Shown: positions 20,793 to 29,529 of the stretch, piece after piece
Numbering within the stretch: position 1 is the stretch's first letter
How the letters are laid out: the number at the start of each line of letters is the position of its first letter
Origin: Burkholderiaceae bacterium
Lineage (GTDB): Bacteria > Pseudomonadota > Gammaproteobacteria > Burkholderiales > Burkholderiaceae_E
Assembly: GCA_021463505.1 (NCBI GenBank)
Contig: JAJTYR010000036.1
Span: 1-36,070, forward strand
Direction of reading: 5' to 3'
Length of the DNA: 36,070 bases
Position numbers and translations under genes: made by a program
The notes under the pieces: generated by a model
The model's input: only the letters and a program-made list of their open reading frames with translations
Database searches by the model: none
Told to the model about the DNA's origin: nothing

Positions 20793-21002
20793 CGGTTTTG
20801 TCCAGGCAACGCCGTCAGCGCCGACGGTGCGGGTTCACCCGGTGATGATCGTGGCGTCGCCTGCAGCCCGCCGACGAGCGCCGGGCGTGCGTTCAGGAGC
20901 CCTTCCAGCGCGGCAGGAACCGGCGGCTGCGCGAGCGAAGGACACGGCTTCGGGTCAGGAAGACAGTCTGCCTCGTCCAGGAAACCCGGGGCCACCCGCA
21001 TC

Positions 21003-21041
21003 TCATTCGACGGTAACCGATTTCGCCAGGTTTCTCGGCTT
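21003..21041 (-). pseudogene. Displaced copy of the glmS catalytic tail (attTn7-like)
   Basis: On the minus strand this reads [12 protein letters not shown]-stop, identical in protein to the last twelve residues and stop of the true GlmS 126 bases upstream. At DNA level most codons differ at the third position: CCG AGA AAC CTG GCG here against CCT CGC AAC CTT GCA in glmS. Homology stops exactly at the Lys; the residues before it (RSY) do not match GlmS. This tail is the region bound by TnsD of Tn7, and the copy reads more like the E. coli attTn7 codons, as recalled, than the real gene does. It looks like the scar of an element, or of another glmS allele, inserted at the glmS end. Confidence 0.7.
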
Positions 21042-21053
21042 GTAGCTCCGGCC

Positions 21054-21091
21054 GGCGCTTCGCGCCTTGACCTGCGCCTGCGGCGCAGGTC
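21054..21091. repeat. Doublet of adjacent perfect hairpins
   Basis: GGCGC-TTC-GCGCC (21054-21066) is followed after two bases by a ten-base perfect stem: GACCTGCGCC at 21069-21078 and GGCGCAGGTC at 21082-21091, loop TGC. The close pairing of two palindromes resembles REP/BIME-type units. A transcription terminator for glmS is the alternative, though no U-run follows. Confidence 0.5.
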
Positions 21092-21103
21092 AGCCTTCGC
21101 TGT

Positions 21104-21167
21104 AAACCTCGCGCAAAGAGCGTGCCGGTCATTCGACCGTCACGCTCTTTGCAAGGTTGCGAGGTTT
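21104..21167. repeat. Long inverted repeat across the glmS stop codon
   Basis: The left arm 21104-21124 is the reverse complement of 21141-21152 plus 21159-21167; the right arm carries six extra bases (AAGGTT, 21153-21158). Between the arms CGGTC (21126-21130) pairs with GACCG (21135-21139) around ATTC. In the glmS transcript this gives a 26-base-pair stem that includes the last thirteen codons and the stop. The left arm is thus a nearly exact inverted copy of the gene's own tail lacking the Asn-Leu codons. Confidence 0.8.
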
Positions 21168-22982
21168 ATCCACGTCCGTTCCACGCGCCAGCGCCGCGTG
21201 ATACGCCAGCAACTGCAGCGGAATCACGTGCAGGATCGGCGACAGCAAGCCGGCGTGGTCGCCGAGGTTGATGATGTTGATCCGGTCTTCGGGCTCGATG
21301 TGCGTGTCCTGGTCGGCGAACACGAAGAGCTCGCCGCCGCGTGCCTTGACTTCCTGCAGGTTCGACTTCAGCTTTCCGATCAGCGCGTCGTTGGGGGCCA
21401 CCACGACCACCGGCATCTCGCTGTCGACCAGCGCCAGCGGGCCGTGCTTGAGTTCGCCGGCGGCGTAGGCCTCGGCGTGGATGTAGGTGATCTCCTTGAG
21501 CTTGAGCGCACCCTCGAGCGCGATCGGAAAGTGCACGCCGCGGCCAAGGAACAGCGCGTGCTGCTTGGGCGCGAAGCGGTTGGCCCAGTGGCGCACGACC
21601 GGCTCGCACTCGAGCACACGCGCGATCGCCGCCGGCAGGTGGCGCAGTTGCGCGAGCAGTTCCTGTTCGCGTGCCGGCGAGAGCCGCTTGCGCTGTCTGG
21701 CGAGCACCAGCGCCAGCACGAACAGCGAGGCGAGTTGCGTGGTGAACGCCTTGGTCGACGCAACGCCGATCTCGGGGCCGGCGCGGGTGAGAAAGCGCAG
21801 CCTGCTCTGGCGGATCAGCGCGGATTCGGGCACGTTGCAGATCGACAGCGTGTCGCGCAGGCCCAGCGACCTGGCGTGCTGCAGCGCTGCGATGGTGTCG
21901 GCGGTCTCGCCCGACTGCGAAATCGTGATCACCAGCGTGTCGGCCAGGGCGACCGAATCGCGGTAGCGGTATTCGCTGGCGATCTCCACCGACACCGGCA
22001 GTCCGGCGATCGACTCGATCCAGTATCTGGCGACGTAGCCGGCGTGATAGCTGGTGCCGCAGGCCAGGATCAGGATCTGCCTGGTGCGGGCGAACACTTC
22101 GGCCGCTTCGGCGCCGAACAGTCCGGCCGACAGCCACGCCGCGTTCATCACCATTTCGAGCGTGTTGGCGACCGCGCCCGGCTGCTCGAAGATCTCCTTC
22201 TGCATGAAGTGCCGGTACTTGCCCAGCTCGATCGCGTCCGTCGACAGCTGGCTCTCGACGATCGGACGTTCGACCGGGTGGCCGTCGCGATCGACGATCG
22301 AATAGCCGTCGAGCCGGATCTGCACCACGTCGCCTTCCTCGAGGTAGGCAACGTACTTCGTCACCTGCAGCAGCGCCGAGGTGTCGGACGCGAGGAAATT
22401 CTCCCCCTTGCCCGAGCCCGCGTTGCCGATGCCCAGCAGCAGCGGCGAGCCCTTGCGCGAGCCGACCACGGTGTTGGGCTCGCTCTTGTTGATCGCTGCC
22501 ACCGCATAGGCGCCCTCGAGCTCGCGCGCCGCCTTCTGCATCGCTTCGAACAGGTTCGATCCGGCCGCGACGTGGCTGTGCAGCAGGTGCGCGATCACCT
22601 CGGTGTCGGTGTCGCTGGCGAACTGGTAGCCGGCTCCGGCCAGGCGCCGGCGCAGCGCCTCGTGGTTCTCGATGATGCCGTTGTGCACCACCGAGACTTC
22701 GATGCCCCCGCCGGCCGAGAAATGCGGGTGCGCGTTCTTCTCGGTGACGCCGCCGTGCGTGGCCCAGCGGGTGTGTGCGATGCCGGTGGGTGCGTCGGCG
22801 CGTGCTTCGCGCGCGCGAGCTTCCAGGTCGGCGACGCGACCCACCGCGCGCACCCGCTCCATCGTGCCGTTCATGATGGCGATGCCGGCCGAGTCGTAGC
22901 CGCGATATTCGAGCTTGCGCAGCCCTTCGATCAGGATCGGGACGACGTTACGTTGCGCGACGGCTCCGACGATTCCACACAT
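21129..22982 (-). CDS. glmS: Glutamine--fructose-6-phosphate aminotransferase GlmS
   Basis: GlmS makes glucosamine-6-phosphate from fructose-6-phosphate and glutamine, the first step to UDP-GlcNAc. The 617 residues start [12 protein letters not shown], with Cys2 the glutaminase nucleophile after Met removal. The glutaminase domain runs to ~240 ([25 protein letters not shown]), followed by two SIS domains ([42 protein letters not shown]). It ends with the catalytic C-tail [13 protein letters not shown], whose Lys is the Schiff-base residue of the family. The ATG at 22982 is fixed by the essential Cys. It follows glmU by 25 bases, so one operon makes two steps of the same path. The tail codons (AAA CCT CGC AAC CTT GCA) are less GC-rich than the body, and the end sits in an inverted repeat. 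Confidence 0.98.
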   Translation of the reverse strand: MCGIVGAVAQRNVVPILIEGLRKLEYRGYDSAGIAIMNGTMERVRAVGRVADLEARAREARADAPTGIAHTRWATHGGVTEKNAHPHFSAGGGIEVSVVHNGIIENHEALRRRLAGAGYQFASDTDTEVIAHLLHSHVAAGSNLFEAMQKAARELEGAYAVAAINKSEPNTVVGSRKGSPLLLGIGNAGSGKGENFLASDTSALLQVTKYVAYLEEGDVVQIRLDGYSIVDRDGHPVERPIVESQLSTDAIELGKYRHFMQKEIFEQPGAVANTLEMVMNAAWLSAGLFGAEAAEVFARTRQILILACGTSYHAGYVARYWIESIAGLPVSVEIASEYRYRDSVALADTLVITISQSGETADTIAALQHARSLGLRDTLSICNVPESALIRQSRLRFLTRAGPEIGVASTKAFTTQLASLFVLALVLARQRKRLSPAREQELLAQLRHLPAAIARVLECEPVVRHWANRFAPKQHALFLGRGVHFPIALEGALKLKEITYIHAEAYAAGELKHGPLALVDSEMPVVVVAPNDALIGKLKSNLQEVKARGGELFVFADQDTHIEPEDRINIINLGDHAGLLSPILHVIPLQLLAYHAALARGTDVDKPRNLAKSVTVE

Positions 22983-23007
22983 GTTGCGATGTCTCCAGGT
23001 CGGCGTA

Positions 23008-24387
23008 CTAGGGTTTGCCGGCGGGTTTGCCGCCGGCCTTGCCCGCCGGGCGTTGCCATGACTCGACCGTCGTCTGCGGCGCGCGGGACAGGGTCAGCTT
23101 GTCTTCGGGTGCGTCGCGCGTGAGCGTGGTGCCGGCGCCGAGCGTGGCGCCGCGGCCCACGCGCACCGGCGCCACCAGCTGCGTGTCGCTGCCGATGAAC
23201 GCGTCGTCCTCGATCACGGTCTGGTGCTTGCTGGCGCCGTCGTAGTTGCAGGTGATGGTGCCGGCGCCGATGTTCACGCGCTCGCCCACCACCGTGTCGC
23301 CGAGATAGGACAGGTGGTTGGCCTTGGACTTCGCCGCCATCCGCGTGTTCTTCATCTCGACGAAGTTGCCGACGTGGGTTTCCTCGCCGAGTTCGGTGCC
23401 GGGTCGCAGGCGTGCAAACGGGCCGATGCGCGCGCGCGCGCCGATCGACGCGTTCTCGATCAGCGTGAATGGCAGGATCTGCGCGCCCGCGCCGATGCGC
23501 GTGTCGCGGATGACGCAATGGGCGCCGATGCTGGCGCCGTCGCCGATGTCCACCTTGCCCTCGAAAATGCAGTTCACGTCGATCGACACATCGCGCCCGC
23601 AGGTCAGTTCACCGCGCACGTCGAGTCGCGCCGGGTCGGCCAGCTGCACGCCTTCGTCCATCAGCCGCTGCGCGAGCCGGCCCTGGAAAGCGCGCTCGAG
23701 CGCCGCCAGTTGTGCCTTGCTGTTGACGCCGAGCGTCTCCACGACATCGACCGGCCGGGCCGAGGCCACTTCGACGCCATCGTGCACCGCGGCCGCCACC
23801 ACGTCGGTGAGGTAATACTCTTTCTGCGCATTGTCGTTCGACAGCGCGCCGAGCCAGCGCGCCAGCGCGGCAGTTGGGGCCACCAGGATGCCGGTGTTCA
23901 CTTCGCGGATCGCGCGGGTGGCCGGGTCCGCGTCCTTGTGCTCGACGATGCGGACGATGCGGCCGCCTTCGCGCACCACGCGGCCGTAGCCCGACGGATC
24001 GTCCAGTTCGACCGTCAGCAGGCCGAGCCTGTCGGAGCCGGCAGCGGCGATGAGCCGCCCGAGCGTCTCGCGCCGGATCAGCGGCACGTCACCGTAGAGC
24101 ACCAGCGTGGGGCCGGCTGCGTCGAGGTGCGCGAGTGCCTGCATGACGGCGTGGCCGGTTCCGAGTTGCGGCGCCTGCAGCGCCCAGCACAGGTCGCTGC
24201 CGTCGATCGCGCGCGGCACCAGGTCGCCACCGTGGCCATACACGACGACGATGCGCGCAGCCCCGAGGCTGCGCGCGCAATCGACGACGTGCGCGAGCAA
24301 GGGCTGGCCCGCCAGTGGGTGCAGCACTTTCGGCAGGTCCGAACGCATCCGCTTGCCCATCCCGGCAGCGAGGATGACGACATTCAT
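23008..24387 (-). CDS. glmU: Bifunctional GlmU uridyltransferase/acetyltransferase
   Basis: GlmU acetylates glucosamine-1-phosphate and then adds UMP, giving UDP-GlcNAc for peptidoglycan and lipopolysaccharide. The 459 residues show the N-terminal pyrophosphorylase with [20 protein letters not shown] (usual LAAGxGTRM, with Lys in place of Thr), LYGDVPLI and EVNTGI. From about residue 250 comes the left-handed beta-helix of hexapeptide repeats with the active-site stretch [21 protein letters not shown] and [17 protein letters not shown]. The C-terminus is a short Gly/Lys repeat ([11 protein letters not shown]) not needed for activity. ATG at 24387 with AGGGA upstream is the start. It leads the glmU-glmS operon and is divergent, across 33 bases, from the lipoprotein gene. 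Confidence 0.98.
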   Translation of the reverse strand: MNVVILAAGMGKRMRSDLPKVLHPLAGQPLLAHVVDCARSLGAARIVVVYGHGGDLVPRAIDGSDLCWALQAPQLGTGHAVMQALAHLDAAGPTLVLYGDVPLIRRETLGRLIAAAGSDRLGLLTVELDDPSGYGRVVREGGRIVRIVEHKDADPATRAIREVNTGILVAPTAALARWLGALSNDNAQKEYYLTDVVAAAVHDGVEVASARPVDVVETLGVNSKAQLAALERAFQGRLAQRLMDEGVQLADPARLDVRGELTCGRDVSIDVNCIFEGKVDIGDGASIGAHCVIRDTRIGAGAQILPFTLIENASIGARARIGPFARLRPGTELGEETHVGNFVEMKNTRMAAKSKANHLSYLGDTVVGERVNIGAGTITCNYDGASKHQTVIEDDAFIGSDTQLVAPVRVGRGATLGAGTTLTRDAPEDKLTLSRAPQTTVESWQRPAGKAGGKPAGKP

Positions 24388-24420
24388 ATTTCCCTTGTTT
24401 TTCAGGAAGTTAAGGAAAGC

Positions 24421-24915
24421 GTGATTCCCAAAAAGCTTATCACGCACCGCTGGCCACTTCTGTTGCCGCTGGGTGCCGCCTGTCTGCTGGCGAGCGCGTG
24501 TTCGTCGATCCGCCTGGGCTATGGCGCGATGCCGATGTGGCTCGGTTGGCAGGTCGACCGGCACCCGGGGCTCGACGACGCTCAGCGCGAGCTGGTTTCG
24601 GCGCAGGTCGATGCACTGCATCGCTGGCATCGGCAGACGCAACTGCCGGCTTGTACGACGTTCCGGGCCTCGGTGCAGGCGCGCCTGGCTCCGGACGTGG
24701 CCGCACTGGCGCGGACTCTGCGCCCGGAGCAGTTCGGGCGGATGCACTTTTTCGTCGGCGACCTGCCCGGACAACGCGAACGGGAGGTGAGGATGCTGGC
24801 GGCGGCCGGCGATGCGCTGTCGGCCACCGTGCTGGCGCAGCCCGAGCAGCGCCGGCAACTGCACGAGCGACTGCGCGGTCTGGCCGATGACTTCAGTGCC
24901 CTCGCCGCCCGCTGA
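24421..24915 (+). CDS. Short DUF6279-like lipoprotein
   Basis: The 164-residue protein begins with a lipoprotein signal: [18 protein letters not shown], Cys as the lipidation site, so it is probably anchored in the outer membrane. The following [27 protein letters not shown] and [10 protein letters not shown] match the start of DUF6279 proteins, and the end [23 protein letters not shown] matches their C-terminus. The family is usually longer (well over 200 residues), so the middle seems shortened. The start is GTG at 24421, with AAGGAA a few bases upstream. Its end overlaps the convergent symporter gene by 23 bases, and it is divergent from glmU. Function is unknown. Confidence 0.7.
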   Translation: MIPKKLITHRWPLLLPLGAACLLASACSSIRLGYGAMPMWLGWQVDRHPGLDDAQRELVSAQVDALHRWHRQTQLPACTTFRASVQARLAPDVAALARTLRPEQFGRMHFFVGDLPGQREREVRMLAAAGDALSATVLAQPEQRRQLHERLRGLADDFSALAAR

Positions 24916-26350
24916 CCGCGTCGGGGTGGCCGTGGCCGCCGGCGATCTGCGGCGCGAGCGAGCCGGCGATCATGCCGAAGATGGCCGCACCCAGGCCGAC
25001 GATCTGCGGAGGTAGCAACGCATCGGGCGCCGACAGTTCCATGATGCCCCAGGCGGTCAGGCCGAGCACGATCGACATCATCGCGCCCTGCGGGGTCGAG
25101 CGACGCCAGAACAGGCCGAAGGCGAGCGGCGTGAACGCCGCCACCAGCGTCACCTTGTAGGCGTTCTGCACCATCTGGAACATCGAGGATTCGCTGTTCA
25201 GCGCGAACATCATCACGCACAGCGCGAAGATCACCAGCACCATCCGCAGCATCATCAGCATCTGCTTCTCGGGCACGCGCCCGCCCATCAGCGGGCGCAG
25301 CACGTTCTCGGTGAACACCGCGGTGGGCGCCAGCAGCGCGCCGCTGGCGGTGGACAGGATCGCCGACAGCAGAGCGCCGAAGAACATCACCTGCGCGAAC
25401 AGCGGCGTCCTGGCGAGGATCAGCTGCGGCAGGATCAGCTGGAAGTCGAGCCCTTCCTCGGCGAGCACGGCGCGCACCTTTTCGGGTTCGACGAGCAGCG
25501 CCGAGACCGCGATGAACATCGGCACGAACGCGAAGACCAGGTAGAAGCTGCCGCCGATCAGCGTGCCGCGCATCGCGGTGCGCTCGTCCTTTGCCGAGGT
25601 GACGCGCTGGAACACGTCCTGCTGGGCGATCGAGCCGATCGCCATCGTGGCCCAGGCGGCGACGAACGCGATCCAGTCGCGCAGTTGCGCCTTCGGCCAG
25701 AATTCGAGCTTGCCTTCGCTCACCGCCGCGTCGAACACCGCGCCGAAGCCGCCCGCCATGGCGCCGAGCAGCCAGGCGATGTAGAGCAGCCCGAGCACGA
25801 TGATGACGGTCTGGAACAGGTCGGTGAACGCCACCGACCACATCCCGCCGAACAGCGTGTAGACGAGCACCACGCCGGCGCCCAGCACGATGCCCTGCGC
25901 CAGCGTGATCGCGCCGCCCGACAGCGTGTTGAAGACGATGCCCAGCGCGACCATCTGTGCCGAGGTCCATCCGAGGTACGACAGCGTGATCGCCACGCCG
26001 GTGGCGATCTCGACCGTGCGGTTGAAGCGCTTGCGATAGAAGTCGCCGATCGTGAGCAGCTCCATCCGGTAGAACGGCCGCGCGAAGACGAGTGCCACGA
26101 TGATCAGGCAGAACGCCGCGCCGAACGGGTCGGCGACCACGCCGCGCAGCCCGTCGCGCAGGAAGGTGGAGGAAACCGCGAGTACCGTTTCCGCGCCGAA
26201 CCAGGTTGCGAAGACGGTCGCGATGTTCATGTACAGCGGCAGGCTGCGGCCGGCCACCAGGTAGTCCCTGGCGTTCTTCACCCGCTGGGCCGCGTACAGG
26301 CCGATGCCGACGGTGACCGCCAGATAGACCAGGACCAGGAAAGTGAGCAT
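24893..26350 (-). CDS. Sodium:solute symporter (SSS family)
   Basis: An inner-membrane carrier of the SSS/SLC5 family, which couples Na+ entry to uptake of sugars, amino acids, carboxylates or similar solutes. The 485 residues hold about thirteen helices. Family marks are [28 protein letters not shown] near 30-57, [10 protein letters not shown] near 102-111, and the SSS signature [20 protein letters not shown] near 168-187. [21 protein letters not shown] near 330-350 contains the Ser/Thr pair typical of the Na+ site. ATG at 26350 is the start. The C-terminus is short and His/Gly-rich. It follows ubiB by 79 bases on the same strand. Substrate cannot be read from sequence; the neighbours give no hint. 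Confidence 0.88.
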   Translation of the reverse strand: MLTFLVLVYLAVTVGIGLYAAQRVKNARDYLVAGRSLPLYMNIATVFATWFGAETVLAVSSTFLRDGLRGVVADPFGAAFCLIIVALVFARPFYRMELLTIGDFYRKRFNRTVEIATGVAITLSYLGWTSAQMVALGIVFNTLSGGAITLAQGIVLGAGVVLVYTLFGGMWSVAFTDLFQTVIIVLGLLYIAWLLGAMAGGFGAVFDAAVSEGKLEFWPKAQLRDWIAFVAAWATMAIGSIAQQDVFQRVTSAKDERTAMRGTLIGGSFYLVFAFVPMFIAVSALLVEPEKVRAVLAEEGLDFQLILPQLILARTPLFAQVMFFGALLSAILSTASGALLAPTAVFTENVLRPLMGGRVPEKQMLMMLRMVLVIFALCVMMFALNSESSMFQMVQNAYKVTLVAAFTPLAFGLFWRRSTPQGAMMSIVLGLTAWGIMELSAPDALLPPQIVGLGAAIFGMIAGSLAPQIAGGHGHPDAVSGRRGH

Positions 26351-26429
26351 GTCGGGGGAGGGGTGTCCGGCGAAGCGGGCGAAACAGTAGCCTAACTGGC
26401 CGACGCGGTAAAGCGCCGCGCCGCGCCCG

Positions 26430-27992
26430 CTACCCGCCGAGCCAGCGAGCCGCTTCGAGCGCCAGCAAGGCCGCCAGCGCGGCCCCGATCAGGCCGAGCC
26501 GGCGCCGCGTACGGCGCTGGTCGTCGCCCAGTCTTTCGATCAGCGCGCGTGTGGCCGGATCCGCCTCGTTGCGTCCGGCCCGGGCGAGCGCGGCGTGCGC
26601 GAGCCGTGGCAGTTCGGGCAGCAATCGACCCCAGTGCGCCGATTCCCTGCGCATCCGCTCGTTGAAGCCGGCCACGCCGAGCTGATCCTGCATCCAGCGC
26701 TCGAGGATCGGCTTGGCCGTCACCCAGAGGTCCAGGTCGGGGTCGAGCTGCCGTCCGAGTCCCTCGACGTTGAGCAGCGTCTTCTGCAACAGCACCAGTT
26801 GCGGCTGGATCTCGACGTTGAAGCGGCGCGACGCCTGGAACAGGCGCAGCAGCACGAGCCCGAGCGAGATCTCCTTCAGCGGCCGGTCGAAGAACGGCTC
26901 GCAGCAGGCGCGCACTGCACCTTCGAGTTCCTCGACGCGGGTCGACGGCGGCACCCAGCCCGACTCGACGTGCAGTTCGGCCACACGCCGGTAGTCGCGG
27001 CGGAAGAAGGCGAGGAAATTCTGTGCGAGGTAGTTCTTGTCGAAGTCGGACAGCGTGCCGACGATGCCGAAGTCGAGCGCGATGTAGCGGTTGAAGTCCG
27101 GGCCCGGACCGCCGACCAGGATGTTGCCCGGATGCATGTCGGCGTGGAAGAAGCCGTGCCGGAAGACCTGCGTGAAGAAGATCTCGACGCCGTCGCGCGA
27201 GAGCAGTCTCAGGTCGATTCCGGCCTCGCGCATGCGCTCGATCTGGCCGATCGGGAAGCCGTGCATGCGCTCCATCGTCAGCACGTTGGTGGCGCACCAG
27301 TCCCAGTGCATCTCGGGGATGCGCAGCAGGCGCGAGCCCGCGAAGTTGCGCCGCAGCTGGTTCGCGTTGGCCGCCTCGCGGATCAGGTCGAGTTCGTCGT
27401 GCAGATACTTGTCGAACTCGTCGATCACGTCGAGCGGGCGCAGCCGGCGCGCATCGGCCGACACGCGCATCAGCAGGCTGCCGGCGGTACGCAGCAGCGC
27501 GAGGTCGCGGTCGATCACCGGTGCCATGTTCGGGCGCAGCACCTTCACCGCCACTTCGCGGCCGTCCTTCAGGCGCGCCAGGTGAACCTGCGCGATCGAC
27601 GCCGATGCCACCGGCACACGGTCGAAGTCGTCGAACAGTTCGTCGAGCCGCCGGGCGAGACCGCGTTCGATCTCGCGCACCGCGAGCTCGCCCGGGAACG
27701 GCGGCACGCGATCCTGCAGCCGCGCCAACTCGTCGGCGACGTCGGCCGGCAGCAGGTCGCGCCGCGTCGACAGCACCTGGCCGAACTTCACGAAGATCGG
27801 CCCCAGACTCTCGAGCGCGCGGCGCAACCGCTCGCCGCGCGGCGCGTCGAGCCGCCGGCCGAAACGCAGCACGCGCGCCGCCGCCAGCGCCCAGCGCGAG
27901 CCGGTGGTCGCGGCGGCGCCCGAGGCGGCCAGTTCGTCCAGCCCGTGACGCCAGGCGACGAAGACGATGCGGATAAGTCGGGTGGTGCGCAA
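26430..27992 (-). CDS. ubiB: UbiB/ABC1-family atypical kinase
   Basis: UbiB is a membrane-bound kinase-like ATPase needed for aerobic ubiquinone synthesis. The 520 residues show the hallmarks: [12 protein letters not shown], with the KxGQ motif at 69-72; the Ala-rich loop [10 protein letters not shown] in place of a Gly-rich loop; Lys150 in [16 protein letters not shown] at 283-290; and ALDFG with Asp307. The last ~20 residues ([19 protein letters not shown]) form a membrane helix. Start TTG at 27992 ([14 protein letters not shown]) agrees with family starts, but no ribosome site is visible. Unlike the usual ubiE-ubiJ-ubiB operon, no ubi neighbours are present. It is divergent from the secreted protein across 192 bases. 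Confidence 0.9.
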   Translation of the reverse strand: MRTTRLIRIVFVAWRHGLDELAASGAAATTGSRWALAAARVLRFGRRLDAPRGERLRRALESLGPIFVKFGQVLSTRRDLLPADVADELARLQDRVPPFPGELAVREIERGLARRLDELFDDFDRVPVASASIAQVHLARLKDGREVAVKVLRPNMAPVIDRDLALLRTAGSLLMRVSADARRLRPLDVIDEFDKYLHDELDLIREAANANQLRRNFAGSRLLRIPEMHWDWCATNVLTMERMHGFPIGQIERMREAGIDLRLLSRDGVEIFFTQVFRHGFFHADMHPGNILVGGPGPDFNRYIALDFGIVGTLSDFDKNYLAQNFLAFFRRDYRRVAELHVESGWVPPSTRVEELEGAVRACCEPFFDRPLKEISLGLVLLRLFQASRRFNVEIQPQLVLLQKTLLNVEGLGRQLDPDLDLWVTAKPILERWMQDQLGVAGFNERMRRESAHWGRLLPELPRLAHAALARAGRNEADPATRALIERLGDDQRRTRRRLGLIGAALAALLALEAARWLGG

Positions 27993-28150
27993 GGCGTGGG
28001 GGAACGGATGGCCCGGAGCAGGGTGGCCCGGAGCGGACGCGCCATTCTAGGCCGGACCGGCCGGACCGAACCCGCGGGCCGCGACCGCCCACGCGTTGGG
28101 CGGGCGCGCACCCCGCGCTGGAGCGATGTCGCGAAGCCCTTGCGGCGGGA

Positions 28151-28156
28151 TATGAT
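28151..28156 (+). promoter_or_regulatory. Candidate -10 TATGAT before the secreted-protein gene
   Basis: TATGAT lies 29 bases before the ATG at 28185, in the 192-base divergent gap 27993-28184. No clear -35 hexamer was found 17 bases upstream. The remainder of that gap is featureless GC-rich sequence. Confidence 0.35.
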
Positions 28157-28184
28157 CGTGGCGTCTTTCTGCCGGAGTCCGTCC

Positions 28185-29504
28185 ATGAGACCGTCGCTTC
28201 GCTTCGCTTGCCTCGCCGCCGCCGGATGCGCAACGGGTTTCGCTGCGGGTGCGGCGGCCCAGCAGGTGGTCAAGCCGCCGATCGCGCAGTACTGGATCGA
28301 CGTCGCGACCCATTCGATGGCGGGGATGCCCGAGATGCCCGAGATACCGGGGATGCCGGGGTTGCCCGGGTTCATGGGCGGCGGCGCAGCGGCGGGCAGC
28401 AATCACTACGGCAACGCCCGCGGCATGGCGCCGGGCCGCTGGCTCGATCTCGCGCTGTACACGCGCAACAAGCCGTCGGGCAGCCAGGCGTCGCATTCGA
28501 TCCCGCCGGGCATGCAGATGGGGGAGCGCCTGCCGCTGGTGCCGCTGGTCGCGCAGCCGCGCGGCGAGCGCGAACCCGGTGAAGTGACCGAAGACCTGCG
28601 TGAGCGGCCGACCGGCCGCGTGCTGATCTACTGGGGCTGCGGCGAGGCGGTGCGCGCCGGGCAGCCGCGCGTCATCGAACTGGGCAGTGCCGACCCGCAG
28701 GCGTTCGGCCGGGCGTTTGCCGGCCGCTACGCGCCCGATCGCGGCGCGCGCGTCGCGCCCGGCTACTCGATCTGGCCCAACGAGGAGAACCGCGCGAGGG
28801 TGCCGCGCGGCGCCTCGCTGGCCGGCGACCACGCGATCGGCGGCGAGGGTGTTCCCGCGAGCATGAAGTTCGCGATCGGCCCGGCGCAGGACTTCATGCC
28901 GGCGATCGAACTGGGCGCCAGCGGTGCGCTCGCCGACAGCATTGCGCTGCAGTGGCCGGTCGTGCGCAACGCGCGCGCCTATTTCCTGCACGCGCTGGCC
29001 AGCGCCGGACGCGACCTGGTGCTGTGGAGCTCGGCCGAGACCCCGGACACCGGGATGGGCCTGTTCGACTACCTGTCCAATGCCACGATCGATCGCTGGC
29101 TGGCCGAGAAGGTGCTGCTGCGGCCGGCGACTACCCACTGCGCGGTGCCCAGGGGGATCTTCGCGTCGGCCAGGGAAGGCGGTGCGATGTTGCGGATGAT
29201 CGCCTGGGGCAGCGAGTTGAACCTGGCGCATCCGCCACGCCCGAGCGATCCGCGCACGCCGTGGGAGCCGGAGTGGAGCGCGCGCGTGCGGGTGAAGGCG
29301 AGCACGATGGCGATGCTGGGTGTCGACATGCCTGCCGCCTCGCGGCGGGTGCCGGAATCGCGGGCGCAGCAGCCCGGTGCGCCCGCGCCCGGGCAGGACG
29401 CGCAGGACGCGCAGAATGCGCAGGATGCGACGTCGTCGATCCCGGGCCTTCCCGGCGGCGCGGGTCGCGCCATCGACACGCTCCGCGGCATCTTCGGCCG
29501 CTGA
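28185..29504 (+). CDS. Conserved secreted protein with Met/Pro-rich N-terminus, unknown function
   Basis: The 439-residue product has a signal peptide (MRPSLRFACLAAAGCATGF to AAGAAA, cleavage before QQ) and is probably periplasmic or extracellular. Just after comes a run of Met/Pro/Gly triplets, MPEMPEIPGMPGLPGFMGGG (residues ~48-67). The body has no domain that I can name. Distinct blocks are PTGRVLIYWGCGEAVRAGQP near 139-158, SIWPNEENRARVP, and EVLL-type helices near DYLSNATIDRWLAEKVLL. The tail holds four Gln-Asp/Asn-Ala repeats. I recall similar unnamed proteins in Xanthomonadales and Burkholderiales but cannot assign a role. GGAG seven bases before the ATG supports the start. It is 25 bases upstream of the rhomboid gene on the same strand, so the two may be co-transcribed. 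Confidence 0.75.
   Translation: MRPSLRFACLAAAGCATGFAAGAAAQQVVKPPIAQYWIDVATHSMAGMPEMPEIPGMPGLPGFMGGGAAAGSNHYGNARGMAPGRWLDLALYTRNKPSGSQASHSIPPGMQMGERLPLVPLVAQPRGEREPGEVTEDLRERPTGRVLIYWGCGEAVRAGQPRVIELGSADPQAFGRAFAGRYAPDRGARVAPGYSIWPNEENRARVPRGASLAGDHAIGGEGVPASMKFAIGPAQDFMPAIELGASGALADSIALQWPVVRNARAYFLHALASAGRDLVLWSSAETPDTGMGLFDYLSNATIDRWLAEKVLLRPATTHCAVPRGIFASAREGGAMLRMIAWGSELNLAHPPRPSDPRTPWEPEWSARVRVKASTMAMLGVDMPAASRRVPESRAQQPGAPAPGQDAQDAQNAQDATSSIPGLPGGAGRAIDTLRGIFGR
29394..29429 (+). repeat. Four 9-base tandem repeats in the coding tail
   Basis: CAGGACGCG, CAGGACGCG, CAGAATGCG, CAGGATGCG follow each other without gaps and encode (Gln-Asp/Asn-Ala)x4 near the C-terminus of the secreted protein. 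Such in-frame repeats can change in number by replication slippage without breaking the frame. Confidence 0.85.
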
Positions 29505-29529
29505 GCCTCGCGCCGGGCGCAAGGGCACG

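Larger units (their letters stand above)
20793..21128. other. Non-coding mosaic downstream of glmS
   Basis: This 336-base gap holds no convincing gene. It contains a displaced copy of the glmS tail (21003-21041), two adjacent hairpins (21054-21066 and 21069-21091), and the left arm of a long inverted repeat reaching into glmS (21104-21124). A minus-strand frame of 70 codons (20789-21001) starts right after the displaced tail and overlaps the ygiD ATG. Its third positions are only about two-thirds G/C and it is Pro/Ala-rich, so it is not called as a gene. Confidence 0.7.

Noticed and set aside
20789-21001. 70-codon minus-strand frame starting just after the displaced glmS tail and overlapping the ygiD ATG
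   Set aside because: The position is tempting, but third-position G/C is only about two thirds, much lower than in neighbouring genes, the product is Pro/Ala-rich, and no family is recognised.
19926-23123. Plus-strand open frame of 1065 codons antisense to ygiD and glmS
   Set aside because: Composition is that of a reversed coding strand. GlmS and YgiD on the other strand have full catalytic motifs.
23224-24420. N-terminal extension of the lipoprotein frame back through glmU on the opposite strand
   Set aside because: The GTG at 24421 has a ribosome site and is directly followed by a lipoprotein signal sequence; the extension is antisense to glmU.
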